64,000 nt of DNA from Isoetes taiwanensis (GCA_021234155.1 JAJEKV010000133.1:684001-748000); one strand, 5' to 3'; positions 34,160 through 45,177 are shown, numbered from the stretch's first letter. The notes: generated by a model from the sequence alone, not told the origin. Numbers and translations: made by a program.

Positions 34160-34975
34160 ATTCTAAACGAGGTGCACCCTAGACTACGACAGTCATCGGA
34201 TTCGTCGATCCTACGACCTAGATCATATGTTGGGGCCTCTGGACACCTCTCGTTTCGCTTATAGACATTTATGATTGGAGGCCCCTATGATTTTGAAATA
34301 TGAAATGCGATTTCGCCTAATGTTTTGAGGGAATATCGAACCTCTATACGGCTTTGCCTAAGATTTTAGAATATGAAATACGGGGGCTCGAACCTCCACC
34401 AAAAAACTCAATATCCTAATAGGACTACTTTAACCAATGTACCTAGTAAGCTAATTTGATTATTTTTTATTTTGAATCTATGTTCTTTCTTATAGCAACC
34501 CATTCAATTGTTTTAGGGATATACGGTCTATAGTTTCAGGAATTGTTAATTTTACATCTATATCAAATCCCCCTGGAACCCTGTTATTTTGCTACATATT
34601 CTAAATGAGCTCTGGGCACCTCTCTTTTCGCTTATAGTCATTTATGATTGGAGGCGCCTACAATTTTGAAACATGAAATGTGATTTCGCCTAATGTTTTG
34701 AGGGAATATCGAACCTCTATACGGCTTTGTCTTTAGAATATGAAATACGGGGGCTCGAACCTCTACGAAAATAACTCAATGTCCTAATAAGACTACTTTA
34801 ACCAATGTACCTAGTGAGCTAATATGATTATTTTTTATCTTGAATCTATGTTTTTTTTTATAACAAACCATTCAATTGTTTTAGGGATATACGGTCTATG
34901 GTTTCAGGAATTGTTATTTTTACATCTATATCAAATCCCCCTAGAACCCCCTGTTATTTTGCGACATATTCAATT
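34160..34975 (-). repeat. Two tandem copies of a tRNA-like repeat family
   Basis: Copy 1 is about 34160-34610 and copy 2 about 34612-34975; both match 44033-44450 in inverted orientation. On the minus strand each has a GGTTCGAGCCCC-type B box preceded by an A-box-like TTAGCTTACTAGG or TTAGCTCACTAGG about 60 bases upstream, and TTGGTTAAAGTAGTC between them. That layout is like a tRNA or tRNA-derived SINE head. The mispaired stems make a working tRNA unlikely. Confidence 0.65.
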
Positions 34976-35340
34976 GAATTCTCTTTGAAAAAAAAAAGGG
35001 TAAGTCACATAACTATCGCACAAATATTGAACATAACTACTGATGCCTGCAACAACAAATTCAATTGAATTCCCTTTGACAAAAAAAGGGGTAAATCACA
35101 TCAACTATCACACAAATCAACATTTGTCATTGCCAGAATGCATGTATCAAATCTGGATTTGCCATAAAACCCTAAATGGTCTAAGCATTCTATTTCACCC
35201 CATAAAATCCATTATTCCTACCCATCCCCACCTAAGGCCCGACACTCCGTTACATCTATAGACACCATTACATTTAGTGCTTTTTTATTACACCTAGAGA
35301 CTCCCTTATGACTATCCATTCCACACGTTCACGACTAATG
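34976..35340. other. No gene; short duplicated segment
   Basis: CAATTGAATT(C)(T/C)CTTTGA and the following text occur twice (about 34970 and 35062), flanking a copy of GCCTGCAACAACAAATTC that is also present at 34147. Confidence 0.45.
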
Positions 35341-35369
35341 CTAGGTACCGCCGGGCACACGTTTCTAGT
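35341..35369 (+). mobile_element. Decayed Helitron-type 3' terminus
   Basis: GCCGGGCACACGTTTCTAG then T matches the 3' ends at 58510 and 60622, but the left arm of the hairpin has mutated. Confidence 0.5.
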
Positions 35370-36119
35370 CATAATTAATTAGATGCTATATTTTGAAGCC
35401 CTGGAATTTAATACTATAAAACTAAGATATAGATCTTTTTTTGAATACCACATTACTAAACAATGAACAACAACTCTCTTTTTTTTCTTTTTCTTTCTTT
35501 GTTGAATGGATAGCTTAAAGTTTATTGAAAAAATAGGCTTAATAAAAATAAACAATTTTATTTTCACTTCTTTTCCACTAAATATGTTATTTTTCAAATA
35601 AACATCCCAATATCTCACAGAGTCTACTTCAAGTTTACGTAGTTGGCAGAAGGCCTCAATCAACAAGTGTTTGCGGGGCAAGTCTAGCAATTGCTATTGT
35701 ATTTTATAAAACTCATAGAAACATGTGGAGTTTAAAACTATTTCCAACCCTAAAAAGAATACATCTATGGCCAGTCCTAATGGTAGATGTGATAGTGTTT
35801 GTGATGTTCATGTCATAAGATCGTCATAACACACATTATCACAAGCCCCTTGCATTCTAAGTCCGTTGCTTCTTTGGCCAGAAAAACCTAGTTCTATTGA
35901 TTTGATATGATATGATATGATATGATATGATATGATATGATATGATATGATACGATATAATATTAAATGAATTTATCAAGCCAATTAGGCCCTTAACCCT
36001 CTATGGCAAAATAATACAAAATTTGAGTAAAATCAAAGTGCACTAATCCAAAGCACTTCAACTGATATATAACAACAAATAATCCTGTTCTTTATAATCG
36101 TATAAAGAATTAATCTCAG
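35370..36119. other. No recognisable gene
   Basis: AT-rich; apart from the pentanucleotide array at 35903 nothing is recognised. Confidence 0.5.
35903..35957. repeat. (GATAT)n microsatellite, about 11 units
   Basis: Head-to-tail TGATA/GATAT pentamers with one variant near the right end. Confidence 0.95.
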
Positions 36120-36615
36120 CTAAGTAAAAAATTTCTTTGTATTATCCCCAATTTGCCAAAACTTACTAATTGCTCTTTCTGTCACAAAGACTCTTATCTT
36201 TGAATATTTTACTGAATCTGGTCAGGTATTCAAGAAGCCAAACCATTTTTCTGCCCATTTTAAAGAATCCATATACCAACCTTTATTTTTAGATTGTTGC
36301 AATGCTAAATAAGGAAGTCTACCATGATGCATTGCCAACACTCTATTTATATAAGTAATTGTTCAAATCAAAGCTTCAATTTCTGATGGCAAAATACCCG
36401 ATTCAATAAGCAACATGCAATATGGAGTCCGAGGCTTAACTCCAAGTTCCACTAGCAAGAATCTTTTCTGGACTTGCTCTATTTTATTCCAACATTTACG
36501 AGAGAGCCCAGGGCCCCAAATTGGATAGCCATAAAGAACAATAGGTCTTGCTTGAATACCAAATTGCAATCTCCGCATCAAGCCATCGCACCATTTGAAT
36601 TCCCTTCTGGGCTGC
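36120..36615 (-). pseudogene. Non-LTR reverse transcriptase C-terminal fragment
   Basis: The minus strand reads ARPIVLYGYPIWGPGLS then VQKRFLLVELGVKPRTPYCM, and, one frame over near 36340-36220, AMHHGRLPYLALQQSK and SLKWAEKWFGF. This is the thumb and C-terminal region of plant non-LTR reverse transcriptases. It is fused on its 5' side to the RING/R-repeat block. Confidence 0.7.
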
Positions 36616-36950
36616 ATGTTAATCAATACAACAGTCCATAGAACTACAGATATTAGTACATACAACCAATAAAGTTTAACAAACCTGAGGATTGATAAGA
36701 AAATCAGCTATGCCTATGGACAACCTTTTATCTGAATATCGTCATTAACACAATGACACCATATCCAGGCATGCGCATCTAGGCCAAATCCAGTGCAGCC
36801 ACATCCAGGCATGCCTGCAGAAATTGTGCCCACACAGAGTGGTCATTGGCAGGCTTAGTGTCCCTGTGCAAAGGTTGCAAGCAATAGCAAAGGTCAATAT
36901 CAGCTTCCAAGTAGTGACTGAGCAACGTTGAACAATAGTGTGCAGTCTAA
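36590..36950 (-). pseudogene. Second RING-finger (ORTHRUS/VIM-like) fragment
   Basis: Parallel to 22890-23330, with the same text around TGCCTGCAGAAATTGTGCCC (RING core on the minus strand) but lacking the exon that carries the IRSLMQQ helix in the first copy. It is joined at about 36610 to the reverse-transcriptase fragment. Confidence 0.5.
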
Positions 36951-36951
36951 C

Positions 36952-37126
36952 ATTAAGTAATAAATTTCAAACTAAGTCTAACAGAGACTGAACTAGCTTT
37001 CATGTTTAACACTAGCAGACTCAACCATCCATAGAATATTATTGCTTTAACGTAATGTAGAATAATTAATGTGGTTTCGTTCATTTGTTTTTAAAATATG
37101 TAACCATATTAGTCATCTTGGACCAA
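36952..37126. repeat. Dispersed repeat R, copy 3
   Basis: Shorter copy of the R repeat, ending at CATCTTGGACC instead of running to AATTAGTTAC. Confidence 0.8.
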
Positions 37127-37433
37127 GCAAATGCCAATGGTTTTGCAGCCGCATGCACTTAGGGCTCCATAAGATATTTGGCCAGAGCATTGGACATCCA
37201 GTAGATTTTACCATACCTAAGTTGGAGCGGCATGTTAAACAGGTGGCCATTTTGGCGCCATAGAGTCCCAAAAACTACACGGTAACAAAAAGTCTATGTA
37301 TGATTTATTTAATTTGTTCATAAATGACTCACATTTTACCATTACAATTCCATTACCATCTCGGCCGATTGATGCACAAGAACGAAATCTGAGCGATTGA
37401 TCAAAATCAGGTCTAAAACCTGAGCATCTTATA
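37127..37433. other. No recognisable gene
   Basis: Only short open frames without recognisable motifs. Confidence 0.5.
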
Positions 37434-38482
37434 TTATAATGTTATTGTGTAAGTGTTGGACCCAGCCCTAATTTGGACGATCCAGATTTGATCAAGCCAA
37501 TGGAGGAGATGATGCCACGTCATATCCTTAAAAATAACTTGGGTTTTTTTTTGGCTAGGGTTAGCGAGGGCGGCCATCGCACCTTCGAGGTCTCTACCAT
37601 TATTTGATCCTCATTCCGTGGCGGCTTGGGCAAAACGAAGATGTATTATAGGGTTCCAAGCATGAGCTCTCGAAGTTCTCGTGGGCTATGGCCACCACCG
37701 AAAAAGATGGTCTGCCGAAGAAACGTATTTATATTTATTTTGAGGTTGATGTTGCGAAAATTAGTAGATCGGTAAGAAGCCCGGGGCCCGCCAGATCGCT
37801 GCCCTCCCCTCTTTCAAGATCCTTCCGCCATATGTAATAGCGAAATGGCCAAGCTTTTGTTTCCTAATCCCAGGACAGCTAGGGTGTGGCTATATCTTGG
37901 AGTTCAAACTCGGAACATGGTTCAAAGTCTTGAAGAACAGTTACAGATTTTGACGGCATTATAATGTTATTGTGTAAGTGTTGGACCCAGCCCTAATTTG
38001 GACGATCCAGATTTGATCAAGCCAATGGAGGAGATGATGCCACGTCATATCCTTAAAAATAACTTGGGTTTTTTTTTGGCTAGGGTTAGCGAGGGCGGCC
38101 ATCGCACCTTCGAGGTCTCTACCATTATTTGATCCTCATTCCGGCGAGCAGCTTGGGCAAAAACGAAGATGTATTATAGGGTTCCAAGCATGAGCTCTGA
38201 GTTCTGTGGCTATGGCCACCACTGAAAAGATGGCTGCTGAAGAACAGACGATATTTATTTTGAGGTTGATGTTGCGAAAATTAGTAGACTGGTAAGAAGC
38301 CCGAGCCCAGCAGATCGCGTGCCCTCCCCCTCTTTCTGAAGATCCTTCCGCCATATGTAATAGCAGAGCTGGCCAGGCTTTTGTTTCCGGAATCCGGACA
38401 GCTAGGGTGTGGCTATATCTTGGAGTTCAAACTCGGAACATGGTTCAAAGTCTTGAAGAACAGTTACAGATTTTGACGGCAT
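37434..38482. repeat. 524-bp tandem duplication
   Basis: Copy 1 is 37434-37957 and copy 2 is 37958-38482, both running from ATTATAATGTTATTG to ATTTTGACGGCAT. Long identical stretches alternate with differences sitting on CAG, CTG and CCG motifs. No coding content. Confidence 0.9.
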
Positions 38483-38639
38483 AATGTGCAAATTTACATC
38501 TATTTTCCTTTCAAGCTGCTTCACTGGATCAAAAGCCGTTCTGGAGTAGAGCAGACAATGTCTCAAAAGCTGGCGTGGTACACCTTTTCTTTTTGGTTCC
38601 AGAGCATGCTACACAATAAGTATTCTTCTCCTTGATCAC

Positions 38640-38765
38640 GTTACACAATAAGTATGCTTCTCCATGATCCAGATACTGCAAGAACTTATGTGGGTCCAAC
38701 TCTGCTAGATGGTCGTCCGGCAAACTGTAACCTAGCTTCTGTTGATGTTAGGCATCTTTCTGGAA
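38640..38765 (+). pseudogene. RRM exon fragment (ARP1/RBM24-type RNA-binding protein)
   Basis: DPDTARTYVGPTLLDGRPAN followed by CNLASV matches the end of the RRM of plant ARP1-like and RBM24/38 proteins, where the family reads EPEAARRACVDP.P.IDGRRANCNLAS. Only this exon-sized piece is present; the residues between are changed and the frame continues into unrelated sequence. Confidence 0.7.
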
Positions 38766-39257
38766 CTTCTATTTACAGAGGTAATGATACTTCTTCTCAT
38801 GTTTGCACACCTCTTCCTTTTGAAACAGAGCCTCGAGCCTCTCCACATTGCTCCAGAAGAGAAACATTTAAAAATGTTTTTTAATTATAAGCTTTCTTCT
38901 GTTTGCAACAATTTTTTTTCAGAAATGTTGCATCTTTTTATGCCATTATCATCTTTTGTGTATGAGTTGGTCCATTCATAGCTTTGGTAGTCATACTTGC
39001 TTAGCTTAGGTATGCCCTACGTTGTGAGTGACTGAGTTTTATGTCTTTTGGTTTTTAGAATCAACAATATGAATAGAAAGACTGTGTTTTGTTCGGGAAG
39101 CTTCCTCAGAATCAGTACATCATGTTGTATCTTGGAATGCGCATTGGACCTTCACCTTACATGGTAAGCTGATCCATGTATATGTATATGTTATGAAAGT
39201 ACCATAATGCTTGGAGCCATTAGTCTTAAGTTTGTAAGTTGATATGTTTCTCAAATA

Positions 39258-39353
39258 CAGGAGGCGGGATGACGCTGCTACAGTTTTCAAACTGTGCCTT
39301 TGCACGATGTGCCATCATGGAACAGTATGATTGCTGCATGTGCACAACAACTG
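39258..39353 (+). pseudogene. Pentatricopeptide-repeat (PPR) fragment
   Basis: DDAATVFK and, one frame over, PLHDVPSWNSMIAACAQQ give one typical PLS-class motif (family consensus like DAxxVFDxMPxRDVVSWNxMIAGYAQ). PPR proteins edit or process organelle RNA. This is a 32-codon relic with a frameshift inside it. Confidence 0.75.
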
Positions 39354-40686
39354 GTTTATGAAGCTATTGCAGGCCATTATATTATAGCCTTATTCTTTGC
39401 AGCAAAAGCTTTCTTTCAAGGTATGCTCAGATCCCCCATTTACACATTCCTCTATCAAATAGCTATTAGCGAGGCAATGCCACAATGACAATTCTTTTGC
39501 ATTTTCTACATCCAAGCAGTATAATTTAAACATGGCTCCACAATAATTTATCTTGGCAGTTGCGTCTTTGTATCTCATGTGTGCAAGTTAGTAGGTTCTG
39601 TTAACTGCGCAACCATTTCTAGAATGTTCTACTTTCTGTTTCCACATTGTTTTGCAGGGTGCAGGAACTTTAAAAATGCACCAAGTGATCCCTGGTGAAA
39701 CGGTTATTTAAAGAAGCTGCCAACTAAACATAATACAATGGGAAACTATTTTCTTCTATAAAACACCACAGTTGCAGGGCCAAGCTTTTGAAGAACAGTG
39801 CAAATGTATGCAGCAATAGTATAGCAACAATAGTGGCAACAATTGTACTTTGTTGTGCCGGATGTCAAATTATGCGCTTGAGTTGCCACTATATGCTTGA
39901 GTTGCTACTATATGCAGTAAGAAATAGCCAGCATTTGAAGATACTGAAGAGCATAAATCTGAGACAGTCAATTTTCTTTTTAATAAATTCGGGGTTTCAC
40001 ATCCATGACCTTGGGCATTTCACAACCGACTATATTGAATAAGAAAAAACTTAGAAAGTGCAAATAGAATTTGACTTGAAGTTCAATTTGAAAAAGAAAC
40101 TATTGGAGTCAGGCAAATTATTAAGTATACAGGATACAAATTTGATAGGACATGGTCTCGGCATATAAACCTTTGTATATGCAATTTACGTTGATTATTG
40201 AAGATTTCCTTTATGCATCATGGTCCTGAGGAGCTCTCATGAAAATTCAAACTCGAGAACAAGAAACATCATTTTTCCAATGCACCCCATTCTGTTGTAG
40301 CCTTATTCTTTGCAAGGAAGGCTAAAAACTCCATTCTTCTTTTCTTCTATCATGTGCAATCTAAGAAGGCAAAGTAGTTTTGATGACAGGATAAACATTA
40401 GCAAGGGAATGTTTTCACATCATGCTCGCCATTGGTTTGCAAATATATATTTCAAAAGATTCTGTTGAGGTCATGTACCACTATTGATCAAAATTATAAC
40501 AACTAACTGTGAAGGATTCAAACAAAGAAAGAAAGAAAATGTTAACACATTACGACTCCAAGAAATTGGGTTCCATTTGTGAAGTAAGAATTCATTGCAA
40601 ACTATAATACTATAATTTGTGAAGTATGAATTCATGCCAGAGTATAATATATACTCTCCTATGTCATTTACAGTTTCCCACCCTAT
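39354..40686. other. No recognisable gene; body of a possible Helitron
   Basis: AT-rich sequence ahead of the Helitron-type 3' end at 40687. It may be the non-coding part of the same element, in which case the RRM and PPR pieces would be captured fragments. Confidence 0.35.
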
Positions 40687-40714
40687 GCCCAGCAACGCTG
40701 GGCACCGTTACTAG
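40687..40714 (+). mobile_element. Helitron-type 3' terminus
   Basis: A 7-bp stem GCCCAGC-AAC-GCTGGGC is followed 7 bases later by CTAG and then T. A GC hairpin just before CTRR with insertion next to T is the hallmark of Helitron 3' ends. The same layout is seen at 58510 and 60622. The 5' end (TC...) was not located. Confidence 0.7.
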
Positions 40715-41720
40715 TTAAGTAATAATGATGTGTTACTTTTTGTTGAGGTTCCAAACCTGAGCCCCAGAAACCTGAGCAATCATGGGAATTGACCTCCGAA
40801 AGTGTGTAGTTCTCCTAGTACCTATGAACGTTCGCTGCCTTGCTTTGTTCTTCTCTGCCATGAACTTGTTCAATTGAGAATACATTTGATCCACGTTCGA
40901 GATTTTCAGAAGGAACATGCATACACCCTCTTTTTCCTTCACACTGCGAAAAGACAACATATTAAAAAGAATGCAAGCATACTCAAATTTCAGATTTTAA
41001 TCACATTGATAGACGGTTTTTACCTTAACTCCAAGGTGTTCACATGGATTGCATACTTCTCTTGAGAAGAGACAACATTCTCCTCCTCTTCCTCTGAAAC
41101 GAACAAATAAAAGCAAGTCAAGACTAAGTATGAACTTAAAGATAAAAAATGAACTTAAAGGTGGAATGTCGCATTCCTCCTACATTGTACAATTATCAAA
41201 ATTGTGGACTAAAAATTGCTTTAAACCGTGGACTAAAAGACAAGATCATGCGCAGAAATGCCATGAATGCATTGATCAAGCCTTTAGCTTCAAAAAAAAT
41301 TCCATTTATACAAAAGATACCTATACTTTGCAAGTCTATGAAGGTGGTCGCTGCGGAACTCGCAGCACCCCTAATAGAGTTATTAAGCATCTTGTGGTCA
41401 ACAAAGAGGATGCAAGTTCCTTTTGGACAGCAAAGAGAGCCAGCAAAGAATGCACGCTTTTAAAACATTCCCCTCATAGCCTCTCTGATTAGTACTTGCA
41501 TCACGTACCTCAAGATTGGTACTTGCATGACAAGGTCAATGTTCCACCATTGCAAAGAGCTAACCTAGTGCCACTTGCATGGGTTGTCCATGTTGGCTCG
41601 CTCTAAGCATAGTTAACCCATTTTCCAAGTCCTTACAATATATGGAGGACAGACACATGCAAACTGGTCTGCTAATAATAAATGGTTTTGTCGATGAGGG
41701 CGTTGTAGTGCGGGTAAAAT
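40715..41720. other. Unrecognised open frames
   Basis: Minus-strand 40960-40733 (SNVDQMYSQLNKFMAEKNKA) and plus-strand 41049-41492 are open but match no family I know. The former has exon-like edges near 40945. Function unknown. Confidence 0.3.
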
Positions 41721-41751
41721 ATTGGCTCCCTAACCAAACATTCAAAACCAT

Positions 41752-41965
41752 GCATATATCGAGTTCAATATACGGCTTATATCGAGTTCGATATACGGCG
41801 TATATCGAGTTCGATGTACGTATATCCGGTAGGGCGCCGGAAAATGGCATATAAAAAAAAGCGTATAAAATTGATATATTACTAGTAGTATATCGAGTTA
41901 GATATACTGTAGTATATCGAACTCGATATACTACAGTATATCTAACTCGATATACTATCAGATAT
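41752..41965. repeat. Left subterminal palindrome cluster
   Basis: Six or more copies of TATATCGAGTTCGATATA and variants (TATATCGAACTCGATATA, TATCGAGTTAGATATA) within 210 bases, each a near-perfect palindrome. More distant variants continue to about 42370. Confidence 0.85.
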
Positions 41966-42179
41966 CAAAAATTTTTGTGTTTTTTCCGGTTCTTCGAGCG
42001 ATTTCCGTGGCGCTTTTTGGAGAAATTTCGCAAGCTAGCCATACCCGACGATCATGGAAGAATCACCAGGTTAGTAAGAGTATTCGCATCAAATTCCTCA
42101 AAGATTTCTTTACTTTTACATCTCGTTCTTGTATGAGCTCTTCAACTGTTTATTTTCATGCTTTTGATGTGATCGTTTA

Positions 42180-43054
42180 GGATCTAAAATTCAATTGATG
42201 TGATCGTTTAAGAGAGGTGGGAAAAATTAGGATCTAAAATTCAAGGAGATTGGTTTTGTTTTTGGAAAACGTATATTGAGTGCGATATACTCACTGTATT
42301 CGTATTTTGATTTCATTATGTGAATATTAAATGTAAGATTAGCGTATATTGAGTTCAATATACATGTTCCACATGTCTACAATGGTGCAACATGACTTAC
42401 ACATGTCGCTTTATGTTGCAACATGACTTACACATGTTAGCACATGCCGTGCACATGAGGTGACATCTATGATATTGCGTGAGCATGTGAGGGAACATAA
42501 GTTGACATGTCAATGGTTAGATAGGACATGCTGGCATGATGTTTTTTATGCTGCAACATGACTTACAAGCGTGAGCACATGCGTGCACATGAAGTGACAT
42601 CCTTAGGAAGACGTCATAATGATCATTATGATAATTGATGATGTGGCATGTTAAAAAAGGCATATATTTCGATGGTGTGACAGGCTTTGAGCTTGCTGCA
42701 GAAGATCGGCCGCATCAGGTTGGGTACGATGTTGGTAACCGAGTCGCCATACATCCTCCTGTGACATGACAAACCAGTAAATAACTCGATCGATGCGTGA
42801 GGCATCCTGCTTCATGGTCGGTCCACCCACGCCACAAAATCCCAAAACCGCCTTGGCCTTGGAAACCGATGTTAATAAACTAGCGCCTCCCCGAGCAATT
42901 GTGGATATACTTGGCATAGACCAATCTTCAAAGACACCGGCGGGGTCGTGGTCCTCAATGTTGAGAGCGCATCAACACAAATGCTCTCTCGATCAATGGA
43001 TGCACGGGATCCACCGGTTTGTACAAGATGCGTGATCGAAATGTACAACCACGC
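42180..43054. other. Interior of the TIR transposon; degenerate repeats and decayed frames
   Basis: 42370-42610 repeats the phrases GCAACATGACTTACACATG and GTGCACATGA(G/A)GTGACATC. From 42640 to 43040 frame-broken minus-strand text (RRFWDFVAWVD, ASIELFTGLSCHRRMYG) suggests a decayed downstream exon. Confidence 0.4.
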
Positions 43055-43438
43055 CTATGGATCGCCCGACTTGCCCTGCCTCGTTCTAATCGCATCTACC
43101 CGGCGAGGATGCCTCCAACAATGACATGCATAATCATCGACATTCTCCTGAGTTTGTGTTCGTACCCTAGAGTGCATATGGACTAACCGCACTCTATACT
43201 GTGTTTGCAACTGGATGACCTGCTCTTCTAATTGATCAATACTTATTTCAACCTTGTGATCAAAGTGCTCATCAGCTAGTCTCATTCTAGCTCCACATTG
43301 GCATGCTGTGAGGCAATCACGAATGTATTGTCTTGGAATGCCATGAAATAGAAGTCCTACCTCCCACTTTGCCTCTAGTGTTTCCATGGTTTTATAAAAT
43401 GAGACATGTGTAGATTCTTCCAAGTGATGATGGGCCAC
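43055..43438 (-). CDS. TIR transposon reading frame, second exon-like part
   Basis: 127 residues, including STHVSFYKTMETLEAKWEVG, LLFHGIPRQYIRDCLTAC and a helical ISIDQLEEQVIQLQTQYRV. It follows the 43494-43994 frame on the same strand after 55 bases that carry stops and could be a short intron. Being inside the TIRs it is probably a transposon protein, but I see no DDE triad or zinc finger and cannot assign a superfamily. Confidence 0.4.
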   Translation of the reverse strand: MAHHHLEESTHVSFYKTMETLEAKWEVGLLFHGIPRQYIRDCLTACQCGARMRLADEHFDHKVEISIDQLEEQVIQLQTQYRVRLVHMHSRVRTQTQENVDDYACHCWRHPRRVDAIRTRQGKSGDP

Positions 43439-43493
43439 AATAGTGTCCCATCATCTCTATCCATGGAATCCTACGCTAGGTCCATGGTCGAGC

Positions 43494-43994
43494 CTATACA
43501 AATAGGACCCTACTGCGAGGTCTCAGATGAAGTTTAGACATATATGCATTCCAACGCCGACCTTTTTCGGACAGCAATTGGGGTTGGGGCCTATTTTTCC
43601 TTTGAGGAGTGGAAGGAAAGTTTGGATCACATCTATCAATGTCAGAAGACAAGGGATTACTATGATGCATTATGCAATGTCTCATAAGCTGATATGTTTC
43701 AGACGTAAATCCATATCCCTTAACTATTCTACTATCTAACCATGCAATAGGGTCAGGATATCTTGTTGCACACTCTATCAATAACTCTCGATGGCTTCTA
43801 GGAGGATGTCGGCTTCCTATTCCACTCACATCCACAGAATCCTTCCGTAAGGTTGAGGACCTAGATACATCGTCCCCAATGTCAAGCTCTTCATCGGTTA
43901 AGAGCTCCCCTTCTTCAGAAAAACCCTCTATGTCACTAGAGAACTCATCAGAGATATTTGAAAAATCATCATCACTACCATAGTTGGTCTCCAT
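43494..43994 (-). CDS. TIR transposon reading frame, first part (acidic N-terminus)
   Basis: 166 residues starting METNYGSDDDFSNISDEFSS, an acidic, serine-rich N-terminus (about residues 1-50), then RHPPRSHRELLIECATRYPD and PQRKNRPQPQLLSEKGRRW. It is open from a proper ATG. The tRNA-like repeat lies 40-450 bases upstream and could be its promoter region. Unknown family; either a transposase-associated protein or the remnant of one. Confidence 0.45.
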   Translation of the reverse strand: METNYGSDDDFSNISDEFSSDIEGFSEEGELLTDEELDIGDDVSRSSTLRKDSVDVSGIGSRHPPRSHRELLIECATRYPDPIAWLDSRIVKGYGFTSETYQLMRHCIMHHSNPLSSDIDRCDPNFPSTPQRKNRPQPQLLSEKGRRWNAYMSKLHLRPRSRVLFV

Positions 43995-44032
43995 CTACAA
44001 TCCCTAGTACAATATCAAATATACAATAAATA

Positions 44033-44450
44033 TGTAGCAAAATAACAGGGGGTTCTAGGGGGATTTGATATAGATATAATTCTTGAAACCATAGACCATA
44101 TCCCTAAAACAATTCAATGGGTTATTATAAAAAAAAACATAGATTTAAGATAAAAAATAGTCACATTAGCTCACTGGTTAGATTGGTTAAAGTCGTCGTA
44201 TTAGGACATTGAGTTATTTTGGTAGAGGTTCGAATCCCCGTATTTCATATTCTAAAAGCTTAAGCAAAACCGTATAGAGGCTCGATATACCATCAAAACC
44301 TTAGGCAAACTCGTATTCGACATCTTAAAATCATAATAATTGAGCATAATCGAAACGAGAGGTGTCCAGAAGCTCCAACATACAGTCTGGGCCGTAGGAT
44401 TGACAGATCCGATGACTGTGGTAGTCCAGGGTCCTAATATAGTTACAAGA
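44033..44450 (+). repeat. tRNA-like (A box/B box) repeat, inverted third copy
   Basis: Contains TTAGCTCACTGGTTAGA (A-box-like, about 44166) and GGTTCGAATCCCC (perfect B box, 44228-44240) with tRNA-like spacing, and continues as in the pair at 34 kb. It is the best preserved of the three. It could be a pol III promoter, a tRNA-derived SINE head or a decayed tRNA gene. Confidence 0.65.
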
Positions 44451-44724
44451 ATATTATTCTATTCATACGTACTTATGGCACAAAATCAAAATAGTGATAT
44501 ATGTTTAATACAAAATGAATAGAATTGATACCGGCGTCTTCGATAGCTACAGGAACAGGAGGAACACTATCTGTAACAAAAGCACGCGTTAAAAAGAAAT
44601 AAAATAAAAGCTTACAGATGAAAAATCAGACACCATGAGCAAAAGACCAGAAGGAAGATCACCAAAGCGTGGACGAAGTCGATGCGCCCACACACGAAGA
44701 GCTATTGATATTTTATAGAAGTGA

Positions 44725-45145
44725 CGATATCGAAGTTCGATATACATGTTGTATATCGCGCTAAATATACGTCAGTGGCATGGTGCCAAAAAAAGGACGT
44801 ATATCTAACTCGATATACGTCATTTGTAATGTGGCAAAGGCCATGGGCTGCAAAAATAAAAACTCGTATATAAATTTTTATATGTATATAGCATATATCG
44901 AGTGTGATATACGTATATGGTGTATATCGAGTTCGATATACGCTATATACGCCGTATAATTGTATAAAACGACGCTTATATACAGAATTTTCCGGCCGGC
45001 CAGAATCGAAAAAAAAAAAATATATCGAAGTCCGATATACGCCGTATATCTAACTAGATATACCGCAAGATATCGAACTTCGATATATGTCAGATATTTG
45101 TATATCGAAGTTCGATATATGCAGATATATCTAACCCGATATACG
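44725..45145. repeat. Right subterminal palindrome cluster
   Basis: About ten palindromic units such as ATATCGAAGTTCGATAT, TATATCGAGTTCGATATA and TATCTAACTCGATATA, the inverted counterpart of the left cluster. Confidence 0.85.
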
Positions 45146-45177
45146 TTTGGTTTTGAATGTATAGTTAGGGTGCCAAT

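Larger units (their letters stand above)
41721..45177. mobile_element. 3.5-kb terminal-inverted-repeat DNA transposon with palindrome-rich ends
   Basis: Left end ATTGGCTCCCTAACCAAACA, then TTCAAAACC; the right end is its inverted counterpart (GGTTTTGAATGTATAGTTAG then GGTGCCAAT). Just inside both ends lie clusters of palindromes of the form TATATCGA(G/A)TTCGATATA. The interior holds a two-exon-like minus-strand reading frame (43994-43055) and a tRNA-like repeat. Subterminal repeats of this sort are typical of DNA transposons such as CACTA or Mutator-like elements, but neither CACTA ends nor a clear target duplication was found. Confidence 0.7.

Noticed and set aside
41149-41463. Possible reverse-transcriptase relic in the plus frame (AAPLIELLSILWSTKR)
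   Set aside because: The resemblance is limited to a hydrophobic pattern; no YADD box or neighbouring motif supports it.
44160-44245. A functional tRNA gene
   Set aside because: The A and B boxes are good, but I could not pair a full acceptor stem and anticodon arm, and the sequence is part of a longer repeat.
41752-45145. CRISPR array suggested by the many short palindromic repeats
   Set aside because: Spacing is irregular, units are variants of one palindrome without constant repeat and unique spacers, and they sit symmetrically at the ends of a TIR element in a plant genome.
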